From assembly GCF_022788695.1 (NCBI RefSeq), contig NZ_CP085160.1:62001-126000 (forward strand): 64,000 nt of DNA, given 5' to 3'. The notes beneath the pieces were generated by a model. It was not told where the DNA came from. It was given only the letters and a program-made list of their open reading frames with translations, and did not search any database. Source of the DNA: Pseudosulfitobacter sp. DSM 107133. GTDB taxonomy: Bacteria > Pseudomonadota > Alphaproteobacteria > Rhodobacterales > Rhodobacteraceae. Positions 1 through 7,309 of the stretch are shown in pieces (positions within the stretch are counted from its first letter, which is position 1; each line of letters starts with the position of its first letter). The position numbers and the translations under genes are program-made.

Positions 1-959
1 CTTCGCGCAGCTGCAGGAGCCTGCGCCGCCCCCCGCCCGATCGTTTCGCCAGTCGTGAGCGCCCCGATCCGCGCCCTGCCCTTGACGCCGTCGGTATTGA
101 AGATCCCCCGCATGATCCCGGTCGATCCAGCGACCACAGCGGGTGCCGCAGCCACCATCAGGTTCCCCGATATGCCTCGAACGATCAGGGGCGTTGCCGC
201 GACGAAGCCTTTGGCGAGGAACACCATCACGAAGAACGGGACGAGCGAGCCGATGTTGGTGGCCGAGTTCGGGTCACCGAGCTGTGCTAAGAGCGAATTC
301 GCCATACCGACGACTGTCGAGAACATGGCGGCGATGACGATGGGGTAGAAGGCGTAGCTGATCGTCGTCGAGACCCATCTATGGAAGAAATCCTTGGTCG
401 CATCGAAGAGCGACAGGGCGATCATGATCGGGGCGAGCCCAAGCATCAGGGTCAGCATCATCTTGGCGAAGATGAGGACGATGCCGGTCATGAAGCCAAG
501 GAGGCTGAGGAGCACAAGGCCGATGCCGCCGAGTATTGCGCCGGTCATCCAATTCAGGTTGCTGCCGATCGCGTTTAGGTACTGGCTGAACTCTGTGATG
601 AGATCATCGAACTCGGCCGCAAAGTATGTGGCTCCTACCCCGCCGCCGCCGACCGAGGAGATCAGGGCCCCGGCGATGTAGTCGAGCCCGCCGATCACGG
701 CGTTGGCGACCGCGTTGAAGTTGGCCCAGTTGAAGGCGAAGAGGCCTATCAGCGTCAGCTTTATGAAGTACCAGAAGAAGCTGGCCCCATCCATGCTTCG
801 GAACTGGAAGGCCATGTTGATGCAGACGGCGATCAGCGAAAGCGTGACCATCAGCAGGACGATCGTGCCGGTATTGCTGGCCACAGCCCCGAACTGGGAC
901 TCGGCCGCATCGGCAAGGAAGCCGTCGGCAGTTCCGACCATCCAGCTGACGATGCTCAT
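1..959 (-). CDS. virB6: VirB6/TrbL-family type IV secretion inner-membrane protein, 3' end cut by window
   Basis: Polytopic inner-membrane component of the conjugative or effector type IV secretion channel. Starting at the ATG at 957-959, the frame is open to the left edge (about 319 residues). Hydrophobic segments are visible near residues 30-50, 65-100, 145-175, 195-225 and 240-265, followed by a more polar tail (for example FNTDGVKGRARIG). This long central hydrophobic block is typical of VirB6/TrbL. The ATG overlaps the stop of the upstream gene (TAATG), so translation is coupled. As the last visible gene of the virB operon it takes the place VirB6 holds after VirB11 in several alphaproteobacterial plasmids. 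The C-terminus is outside the window. Confidence 0.85.
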   Translation of the reverse strand, partial: MSIVSWMVGTADGFLADAAESQFGAVASNTGTIVLLMVTLSLIAVCINMAFQFRSMDGASFFWYFIKLTLIGLFAFNWANFNAVANAVIGGLDYIAGALISSVGGGGVGATYFAAEFDDLITEFSQYLNAIGSNLNWMTGAILGGIGLVLLSLLGFMTGIVLIFAKMMLTLMLGLAPIMIALSLFDATKDFFHRWVSTTISYAFYPIVIAAMFSTVVGMANSLLAQLGDPNSATNIGSLVPFFVMVFLAKGFVAATPLIVRGISGNLMVAAAPAVVAGSTGIMRGIFNTDGVKGRARIGALTTGETIGRGAAQAPAAAR

Positions 960-1378
960 TACCAGTTGCCTTGCGCTTCGCAGATGTCCTGGACGTCGCG
1001 GGCGATCTGGTTCTGTGCGTTGCGAATGGCCAGCCGAGCTTGGGTGTGCTCTGCCTGCGTGCTTGTCGCGAACCATTCCTCGTACTCGACCGAGGCCGCG
1101 TCCCATGACGGAAAGCGGACATCACAGCCGCAATCGCCGGTTTCCTTGATCGCCTCCCATGACCGCAGCTCGTAGAGCCGCATCAACGTCAGCGCCTTGT
1201 AGGCCTCACGCGGGTGAACCTCGTCCATCCAGGTCGGGCGTGCGGGCCGGTCGTTGCAGATCCGGTATTGCTGGGGGGTCATGGTCACGCTGAGATCGTT
1301 CGTCACCTGAGGCGATGTCTGGGCCGCGAGGGGAGCAGCCAGCAGGGTGATAGCTGCGGCGAGGATGGTCTGGCGCAT
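959..1378 (-). CDS. Small exported protein in virB operon, function unknown
   Basis: A 139-residue protein with a signal peptide (MRQTILAAAITLLAAPLAAQ), so probably periplasmic. The mature part is acidic and has paired cysteines, including a CGC motif near residue 80 and a Cys close to the C-terminus. The start at 1378 is preferred over an ATG seven codons upstream because AGGAAA sits just ahead of it; the upstream ATG overlaps the virB11 stop as ATGA. It lies between virB11 and virB6, where accessory T4SS proteins are often found. I do not recognise the family; a role as a periplasmic T4SS accessory is inferred from context only. Confidence 0.7.
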   Translation of the reverse strand: MRQTILAAAITLLAAPLAAQTSPQVTNDLSVTMTPQQYRICNDRPARPTWMDEVHPREAYKALTLMRLYELRSWEAIKETGDCGCDVRFPSWDAASVEYEEWFATSTQAEHTQARLAIRNAQNQIARDVQDICEAQGNW

Positions 1379-1395
1379 GGGGGTTTCCTTTCGGT

Positions 1396-2430
1396 TCATT
1401 CGGCCGCGACCGTGGGGCGCTCGTCACCCCCGGCTGGACCCGTGTTCTGGTCTGGATGTCTCGCCTGCCCCGGCAGGAAGAACTCAGTGATGCCGCGCGC
1501 GCCATTATGGCGACCGGCCTGGATGATCACGTCGATCGAGCCCTCTATGTAGTCGACCATGTCGGCATAGGTCATCGGCACATCGGTCTTGAGCGCCGCG
1601 ATGGCGAGGCGGCGGACGGCGAGTTGCGGGGTCTCGGCGTGGAGAGTGGTCAGCGAACCGCCATGGCCAGTGTTGATTGCCTCGAGGAACGTCATGGCCT
1701 CACGCCCCCGGACCTCCCCCAGCACGATCCGGTCAGGCCGCATCCGCAGGGTCGAGGCCAGAAGCACATCGGCGCTGCGGGCCTCGGTGTCGCGGTCGGC
1801 AATCAGGGTCACAGCATTCGGCTGCTCAGGGCGCAACTCAGCCGCCTCCTCGATCGTGATGATCCGTTCTTCGGGCGGGATCAGTGAGAGGATCTTGCGC
1901 GCCGCGACGGTCTTGCCGGTCGACGTACCACCCGAGACGATCATGTTGAGCTTGTTCTCGACGCAGAAGCGCAGGGCGGCATCAATGTCGCCGGAGGCCA
2001 CGACATCGCGCAGCGCAGCGTTTCGTTCAAAGCGCAGGACCTCAAGGCTGCGTTCTTTGCCATAGAGGAAACCAAGCTTGATGGCTTCCAGTGGCAGGGA
2101 GGAGAAGAACCGCAGCGAGATCGAAAACCCACCCTCGACGGCGGGTGGCTGGATCACCTGCGCCCGGATCGGACGGTCCCGGTAGAGGATCGAGACCGAG
2201 ACGATGGGCTTTTTGGTGCTGAGCGTCGTCGAGGCGGCCGAGGCGATCTGGTTGCCGAGGTCCTTGATCTCGGTCTGGGTGAGCGGCGTGCCGAGGCCTC
2301 GCATGAAATGATCGCCCTGGAATTCGCCCCAGACCTGCCCGTCGGGGTTGATGCAGATCTCGATCGTGTCGTCGCGTTGCACGTGCGCGCCCAGCCGGTC
2401 GAGCGAGGCTTCGAGATAGCTTGCAGCCAT
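1396..2430 (-). CDS. virB11: VirB11 type IV secretion ATPase
   Basis: Cytoplasmic hexameric traffic ATPase that powers pilus assembly and substrate transfer. The 344-residue protein has Walker A GGTSTGKT at about 167-174, an acidic box with IITIEEAAELR, a Walker B region with LGEVRGREAM, and the His box TLHAETP, all in family order. The N-terminal domain (about 1-140) fits the VirB11 N-domain. The frame extends 20 codons further upstream, but the ATG at 2430 follows the virB10 stop by one base (TGACATG), which makes it the likely start. Its 3' end overlaps an upstream ATG of the next gene. Confidence 0.95.
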   Translation of the reverse strand: MAASYLEASLDRLGAHVQRDDTIEICINPDGQVWGEFQGDHFMRGLGTPLTQTEIKDLGNQIASAASTTLSTKKPIVSVSILYRDRPIRAQVIQPPAVEGGFSISLRFFSSLPLEAIKLGFLYGKERSLEVLRFERNAALRDVVASGDIDAALRFCVENKLNMIVSGGTSTGKTVAARKILSLIPPEERIITIEEAAELRPEQPNAVTLIADRDTEARSADVLLASTLRMRPDRIVLGEVRGREAMTFLEAINTGHGGSLTTLHAETPQLAVRRLAIAALKTDVPMTYADMVDYIEGSIDVIIQAGRHNGARGITEFFLPGQARHPDQNTGPAGGDERPTVAAE

Positions 2431-2431
2431 G

Positions 2432-3754
2432 TCAGAAGATCTCCAGATCGCGGTCGACCATGACCGTGATCCGCGTGCCCTGATCGACATGGATCACGGG
2501 GCGGATCGCCAGATAGTCCTGCATGACGCTTTGGGTGCTGTCGTGCAGGTCCGTGCCGACGTCGCTCGCGATGTCGGCCGCAGCCTCATCCTCGATCTGT
2601 CCAGCGGCGGCTGCGGGCAAGGCCCCGATCAGCGAGATCAGCGCGGCCGAGCCGAAGCGCTGCGCGAAGCGGGTGTCGACAAAGCCGGTTGTGCCGGTGC
2701 GGCCGAGCTCGTCGCCGCCGAAGGCGCTGATCTCCACGGTCTGGTTGTCGGGCAGGATGATGCGGTCCCAGGCCACCATCACCCGCGACTGCGCGAGCAC
2801 CACATCGGAGCGGTAACGCCCCACAAGACGCGCACCGCGAGGGATCAGGACGCGCGTGCCGTCGAATGAATGAACGTCCTCGGAGACGATGGCGCGGATC
2901 GCGCCAGGCAGCGTGCTGTCCAGCGCCGTCTCGGTCACGGCCTGGATCATCGTGCCCTGCACGACCGTGTTGCCGGGGTTCACGATCACTTCGGCCCGCG
3001 TCACGGGTGCGGGCCGCGCACCTGCGCGGACAAAGGCTTCGTCCTCATTCAAACGCGCCGCCTCGAGGCTGTTCTCTCGGTCGGTCCCCGCCCCCATCCC
3101 GGAAAACGCGATCATGGGCGAGGCAATGCGTTCGGCCCGCGCTTCGGCCTCAGCGATCCTGCGGCGTTCAAGTTCGGCGAGCCGCAACTCTTCCTCATTC
3201 GGCCCGAGGTCCGTGTGCGCGGGCGGGGTTAGCCGCGCGACCTCGAGGTCCATGCGCAGCTGGTCAAGCTCCCGGTCGCGTTCGGTCAATTGCCGTTCGA
3301 GCGCGCGCTGTGCCTCGGTCGAGGCGGTCTGTAAAGCTGCGATCTGCGCCGTGAGATCGGCTATGGCCTGCTCCGCCCCGCTGTCCGATGCCTCGACGGG
3401 CCGCGCGCGCAGGTCTTCGAGTTCGGCCCGCAGCGTGGCAAGGCTCTCCATCAGCGCCAGTTCTGACGCAGAGGGGCCGGTCTCGGCCGGCGGCGGCGCA
3501 GGCTCGGCCACGGGCATGGGTGCGAGGTCGCCGAAGCCCGATCCCGCGGTCTGGAATTCTTCGGGAGCTGCAGTCGGCAGGGGCGCTTCCGGTGACGGCT
3601 GAAGGGCGGCCCAGGCCAGACCGCCCACGGCCACGATCCCGGCAACACCGAGGACGGCCGCCAGCGGAGAGGGCCGTGCAGCACCGCGCTTCTTGTCGCC
3701 CGTCGCTTCAAGGGCTGCAAGGCGCGCAGCGAGGTCTTCGGTGTCCTGGCTCAT
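2432..3754 (-). CDS. virB10: VirB10 type IV secretion energy-sensing channel protein
   Basis: Spans inner membrane to outer membrane and forms the core complex with VirB7 and VirB9. The 440-residue protein has a short cytoplasmic N-terminus, one membrane segment near 31-50 (LGVAGIVAVGGLAWAALQP), a proline-rich stretch, a long charged coiled coil near 80-210, and a C-terminal TrbI/VirB10 beta-barrel domain with TRVLIPRGARLVGRY and FGGDELGRTGTTGFVD. The ATG at 3754 overlaps the virB9 stop as ATGA and follows an 11-base-scale coupling pattern seen across the operon; the longer upstream frame is discarded. Confidence 0.94.
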   Translation of the reverse strand: MSQDTEDLAARLAALEATGDKKRGAARPSPLAAVLGVAGIVAVGGLAWAALQPSPEAPLPTAAPEEFQTAGSGFGDLAPMPVAEPAPPPAETGPSASELALMESLATLRAELEDLRARPVEASDSGAEQAIADLTAQIAALQTASTEAQRALERQLTERDRELDQLRMDLEVARLTPPAHTDLGPNEEELRLAELERRRIAEAEARAERIASPMIAFSGMGAGTDRENSLEAARLNEDEAFVRAGARPAPVTRAEVIVNPGNTVVQGTMIQAVTETALDSTLPGAIRAIVSEDVHSFDGTRVLIPRGARLVGRYRSDVVLAQSRVMVAWDRIILPDNQTVEISAFGGDELGRTGTTGFVDTRFAQRFGSAALISLIGALPAAAAGQIEDEAAADIASDVGTDLHDSTQSVMQDYLAIRPVIHVDQGTRITVMVDRDLEIF

Positions 3755-4464
3755 GACGTGGGCCCACCCATATCCTGAACACAGACCTCGTCTTCCCCGA
3801 GGCGCAGGACCCATTGCCGGTTCACGCCCGAGACGCGGATGACGCCGTCCTCGAGTGCGGTGCTGTTCACCGCCCGCTCGCCGCCGTTCGTATATCGGAA
3901 GATCGCCGGGACCGGCGCGTTCCGCGCGAAGCGGAAATACGTGAAGGTGCCGTCATCCCAGACGGCCGTCGGCGTGAACTCCTCGCTTGCGCTGACGGCA
4001 TAGTTCGCGTTCGGCGCATCGGCCGCGACCGCGCGGGTTGGTTGAACGCGGCTCTCGGGATAACGGAACTGCACGACGTAATGTGGCGTCTCGCGCGCCT
4101 CGACCACGTGGAAATAGTAGGAGCGGCGGTTCGTATAGACCGTGATGTTGGTGGCGACACCCGAGGCGGCTGGCTTGATCGCGAAGGCACGCCCGCCCGG
4201 CACGCCGTCGAACTGGAAGCCCACCGTGTCACCCGCGATGATCGAGCGGATGGTCTCGCCTTCGCCAAACTCGACGGTGGTGACCCGGGTCAGGGTGGTG
4301 ACGACGCGGTAGACCTGCCCCTCGGTCCAGGTCGCGATCCGGAGGCGGTTGTCATGAGAACCCGCGCGCGGCGTGGTCTCGGCCAGCGCTGCAGGCGCCA
4401 TGAGCGCCAGCGCGCTGGCGACCAGAAGGGCGTGAACGGATGTGAGAACTGGAACAGAGGTCAT
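3751..4464 (-). CDS. virB9: VirB9/TrbG type IV secretion outer-membrane core protein
   Basis: Outer-membrane-associated T4SS core subunit. The 237-residue protein has a cleavable signal peptide (cleavage after LAE or ALA, near residue 29), an N-terminal TrbG/VirB9 domain with GQVYRVVTTLTRVTTVEF and GDTVGFQF, then NITVYTNRRSYYFHV, and a C-terminal domain that would bind the VirB7 and VirB10 partners (FTYFRF, NGGERAVN, WVLRLGEDEVC). Length and motif order are normal. The start overlaps the virB8 stop by four bases and the end overlaps the virB10 start. Confidence 0.94.
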   Translation of the reverse strand: MTSVPVLTSVHALLVASALALMAPAALAETTPRAGSHDNRLRIATWTEGQVYRVVTTLTRVTTVEFGEGETIRSIIAGDTVGFQFDGVPGGRAFAIKPAASGVATNITVYTNRRSYYFHVVEARETPHYVVQFRYPESRVQPTRAVAADAPNANYAVSASEEFTPTAVWDDGTFTYFRFARNAPVPAIFRYTNGGERAVNSTALEDGVIRVSGVNRQWVLRLGEDEVCVQDMGGPTS

Positions 4465-5138
4465 TCGGAACGGTCCGATCGGATGGCATATTGAGTGACG
4501 GTGAAGCCGAAGGGGTTCTGCCAGACGTCGTCGACCCTGCGGGCTCGTTCGGGCTGAAAAGCGAACATCAGTGTTGCAGTGAACGATCCGTCCTGCGCCC
4601 CCTGCGGGCTGGTCAGACGTTTTCTGAGGCGTACCTGGGCACGGTTGTCACCGATCAGCGTGATCGACGCGATCTCGACGGCCATCTCCGCAGCCGGGCC
4701 ATAGCGCGTCGGCGGATAGCTCTCCTGACCGGAGGTCCACATGGCGCGCATGCTGGCCTCGGCCGCCCCGGTGGATTGCGCCAGCACGCGGCGCACGCGC
4801 AGATCGTTGTCGAGCTGGTTGTAGGCCTCGCGATCCAGGATGTAGCGGTAGATCTGCGCCTCGATGATGGCCGGACGTTCGGCAAGCGAGACCGTCTCGA
4901 CCGTGACGTTCGGCAGGGCCAGACCCGTCGCGGGATCATAGGGCACGACGACCGGTGGGGGCGTCTCGACCATCAGAGCGACAGCAGCGGCCGCAAGGCA
5001 GCCGAAAACGCCGAAGCCTGCCCCGCCAAGGCCGATCATCCGCCAGAGCTGCTCCCTGCGCAGCGCGCCGTGGATCAACTCCTCCTCGACCAGTTCGCGC
5101 GCGCTCATGCCAGCCGTCATGTCCGGTGCCTTTCTCAT
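4461..5138 (-). CDS. virB8: VirB8 type IV secretion inner-membrane assembly protein
   Basis: Bitopic inner-membrane protein that nucleates the T4SS. The 225-residue protein has a short cytoplasmic N-terminus, one membrane segment at about 37-57 (GLGGAGFGVFGCLAAAAVAL) and a periplasmic NTF2-like domain. Family features include the conserved RYILDREAYN segment, the YGPAAEMAVEIASITLIG strand region and QNPFGFTVTQYAI near the end. The start overlaps the virB5 stop and the end overlaps the virB9 start, both as four-base ATGA junctions. Confidence 0.93.
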   Translation of the reverse strand: MRKAPDMTAGMSARELVEEELIHGALRREQLWRMIGLGGAGFGVFGCLAAAAVALMVETPPPVVVPYDPATGLALPNVTVETVSLAERPAIIEAQIYRYILDREAYNQLDNDLRVRRVLAQSTGAAEASMRAMWTSGQESYPPTRYGPAAEMAVEIASITLIGDNRAQVRLRKRLTSPQGAQDGSFTATLMFAFQPERARRVDDVWQNPFGFTVTQYAIRSDRSE

Positions 5139-5926
5139 GGCGCGAGGCTCGGCAGGGTGAAGTCCATGTAGCGGCGCTCTTCTGCGACGGTGGCAGCATC
5201 CACCACGCCCGCATTGCCCGCGCCAAGGGTCTGGATCGCCTCAAGCTCCCACATCCGCGTCATGGCGATGGCGAGTTCGGCTGTGACGCGGGTGTTGTGG
5301 TCCATCGACGCCTTCAGGTCTTCCATGTCCGGGATCAGGGAGACGAGTTGCTCGACGCGCTCCAGCGATTGGGCCGCCTCGGCGTGGCTGTTCTGGGCTG
5401 CGGCCGACATCACGGCGCCGGTCGTGGCGCGGGTCGCGACTCCTTCCGCGCCTGGATTGCCACTGGTGGCGATCTCGCGCAGCGAGTCCTCGTCGAAGCC
5501 TGCACTGGCGAGCGCCTGTTCCATCTGCGTGCGCAGGGGCCCTGCGTTGGGTCCGATCAAGCTCGACCAGTCGCCGGCCTGGATGCCCCGGATTAGGCCG
5601 GGAATGTCTTCAAAATTGGCTTGCAACAGGTCGTCGAGATCCCCGCCCATCGCGAGGCCGAGAATGCTGCGCGGCCCGGTGAGCGAGGCATACATTTCGT
5701 TCAGCTGATCGAGCTGGCCTTGCAGCGTCTCGAGCTGTGCCAGCGCATTATCCAGAAGATCGGTCTGGATCCCGAAATCCTGCAGCATCTGCTGAAGCTG
5801 GCGGATTTCCTGGGCGATGTTCTGCGTGTCGACCGTGGGCACGCCCTGTGCGGCGACGGGGCCCGCGAGGGCAAGCGCGAGGGTCGCGGCGGTAGTGGTA
5901 AGGGAAATGCGCAAGCGCCGGATCAT
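5135..5926 (-). CDS. virB5: VirB5/TrbJ-family minor pilus protein
   Basis: Likely minor pilin or pilus-tip adhesin exported to the periplasm. The 263-residue protein has a signal peptide ending at about residue 27 (PVAAQ) and then a helical, Gln- and Leu-rich body with heptad-like repeats (for example IAQEIRQLQQMLQDFG), as in VirB5/TrbJ. The mature N-terminus starts GVPTVDTQNI and the protein ends with RRYMDFTLPSL; both ends recur in the neighbouring hybrid protein at 5923-7089. It overlaps that gene's stop by four bases and virB8's start by four. Confidence 0.88.
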   Translation of the reverse strand: MIRRLRISLTTTAATLALALAGPVAAQGVPTVDTQNIAQEIRQLQQMLQDFGIQTDLLDNALAQLETLQGQLDQLNEMYASLTGPRSILGLAMGGDLDDLLQANFEDIPGLIRGIQAGDWSSLIGPNAGPLRTQMEQALASAGFDEDSLREIATSGNPGAEGVATRATTGAVMSAAAQNSHAEAAQSLERVEQLVSLIPDMEDLKASMDHNTRVTAELAIAMTRMWELEAIQTLGAGNAGVVDAATVAEERRYMDFTLPSLAP

Positions 5927-7089
5927 CGCAATGTCTCCTGGGTGAAATCCATATATTGCCGCTCGGCCGCTTGCGCGGCGGCCATGGCGATTTGTTCTTC
6001 GCTCAGCGGCTGGGTGTGAGCGGCCTTGATCCGTGTGCGGATCGCAACCAATCGGGCCAGCTCGGCGCGCGCGTAGGTGTTGAGCGCGATGGCCTCGTGC
6101 AGGTCTTCGGTCTCGCCGATGCAGGTGATGATGTCCTGCACGCGCAGGGCGGCAGCGCGGACAGAGACCAGCGAGTAGTCGCCATAAACGCCTGCACCAT
6201 GGGCCGAGAGGCTGAAGCTCGCGTTCGCCAGAAGGACAGGGTCGATTGTGCCGAGCGCATCGATGCCGCCCACGGCGGCAAGGTAGCTATTGTACTGCTG
6301 CGGGATCACCACGACGTAGTGCTGGGTCTCCGCGAAGGGCGGGACGCCGCCGTAGTCCTGCACGTTGCCTGGGCCTGCGTTGTAAGCGGCAAGCGCATGT
6401 ATGATGTTGCCATCGAACATGTTCAGCATCATCGCGAGGTAACGCGCACCGCCTGTGACCTGCAGGTACGGGTCGTCGTAATAGGCCGGGTTGATGCCAA
6501 GATCACTAGCGGTAGCGGACATGATCTGCGTGAGCCCGAAAGCCCCAACGGGGGAGCGAGCCCCGATCTGGAAGCGGCTTTCCTGCCAGATCAGCGCTTG
6601 CAGCAGGCAGCGCCACTGGACCAGCGACAGCCCTGCGCGGCTCACCCCGGGCAGGCTATGGGTGTCGCGCGCGGCGCGGATAATCAGCTCCTCGATCCCT
6701 TCCCGGGCATCGCCGAACATCCGGGCTGCGGCCGGGTTGTTGTCCTCGGGCGCGTAGAGGCTGGCCGCAGCACTCTCGACGTCCTCAACCGCCCCCTGCC
6801 CCGCCTCCAGCCCAGCCACGGTGCCAGCCACATCGCCGGAGCCGAGGGACATGGCATCCATCAGCCCTTCGAGGGAGGCGAGTTGCTGGCGTTCGATCCC
6901 GGCCAGCTCCTCCTCACGCGCCAGTCGGTCCTGCTGTAGCGCCAGATCCTGATCGGTCTGATCGAGGATTGCCTGCCGCTCTGCGAAGAGGCGCAGGTCG
7001 AAGGTCGGCACGCCTTGGGCGATCGCTGGCCCCGCCGTGGGACCTGCAAGCGCAAAGCCGATCATTGAAAGGGGAAGCCAGCTCCGCAT
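5923..7089 (-). CDS. Hybrid: VirB5-like ends around a lytic transglycosylase domain
   Basis: A 388-residue exported protein. After a signal peptide (ending PAIAQ) the mature N-terminus GVPTFDLRLFAERQAIL and the C-terminus RQYMDFTQETL resemble the ends of the adjacent VirB5. Between them (about 150-285) lies an SLT lytic transglycosylase domain: ALIWQESRFQIGARSPVGAF carries the catalytic Glu, followed by GLTQIMSATASDLGI and HALAAYNAGPGNV. This predicts a murein-cutting enzyme tethered to, or built like, the pilus-tip protein. The ATG at 7089 is preferred; TTG 7110 and GTG 7101 are in-frame alternatives. A second, ordinary transglycosylase is at the head of the operon. Confidence 0.85.
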   Translation of the reverse strand: MRSWLPLSMIGFALAGPTAGPAIAQGVPTFDLRLFAERQAILDQTDQDLALQQDRLAREEELAGIERQQLASLEGLMDAMSLGSGDVAGTVAGLEAGQGAVEDVESAAASLYAPEDNNPAAARMFGDAREGIEELIIRAARDTHSLPGVSRAGLSLVQWRCLLQALIWQESRFQIGARSPVGAFGLTQIMSATASDLGINPAYYDDPYLQVTGGARYLAMMLNMFDGNIIHALAAYNAGPGNVQDYGGVPPFAETQHYVVVIPQQYNSYLAAVGGIDALGTIDPVLLANASFSLSAHGAGVYGDYSLVSVRAAALRVQDIITCIGETEDLHEAIALNTYARAELARLVAIRTRIKAAHTQPLSEEQIAMAAAQAAERQYMDFTQETLR

Positions 7090-7093
7090 CCGC

Positions 7094-7309
7094 TCAGCCA
7101 CTCGCCCCAAGCATCACGAAATCGCACGCCGTATCGCGCCGCGTGACGGCGGCACCCATTGTCGAGATCGTTGCCGTGGCGGTTCCCGTCTGCGCGGGTG
7201 CGTCTCGGAAGTTGAAGCAATTGGCCTGCGCAGGGTTATGCTGCGCGCAAGCCGTCAGGGTCAGGCCGAGGCCAAGCAGCACGGCGTTGCGCGTGATGGT
7301 ATGGGTCAT
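7094..7309 (-). CDS. Small lipoprotein, VirB7-like
   Basis: A 71-residue lipoprotein with a lipobox LTAC at residues 18-21, so it would be acylated and anchored in the outer membrane. Two further cysteines are present (ANCFNF, DTACDF). The start overlaps the virB4 stop as ATGA. Size, lipobox and operon position fit VirB7, the lipoprotein that partners VirB9, but VirB7 sequences are too short and variable to identify by motif, and its usual place next to virB8 is slightly different. Role inferred from context. Confidence 0.75.
   Translation of the reverse strand: MTHTITRNAVLLGLGLTLTACAQHNPAQANCFNFRDAPAQTGTATATISTMGAAVTRRDTACDFVMLGASG

Noticed and set aside
604..1125. 173-codon minus-strand frame at the left end
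   Set aside because: It overlaps the VirB6 and exported-protein genes out of frame; those have clear motifs and coupling.
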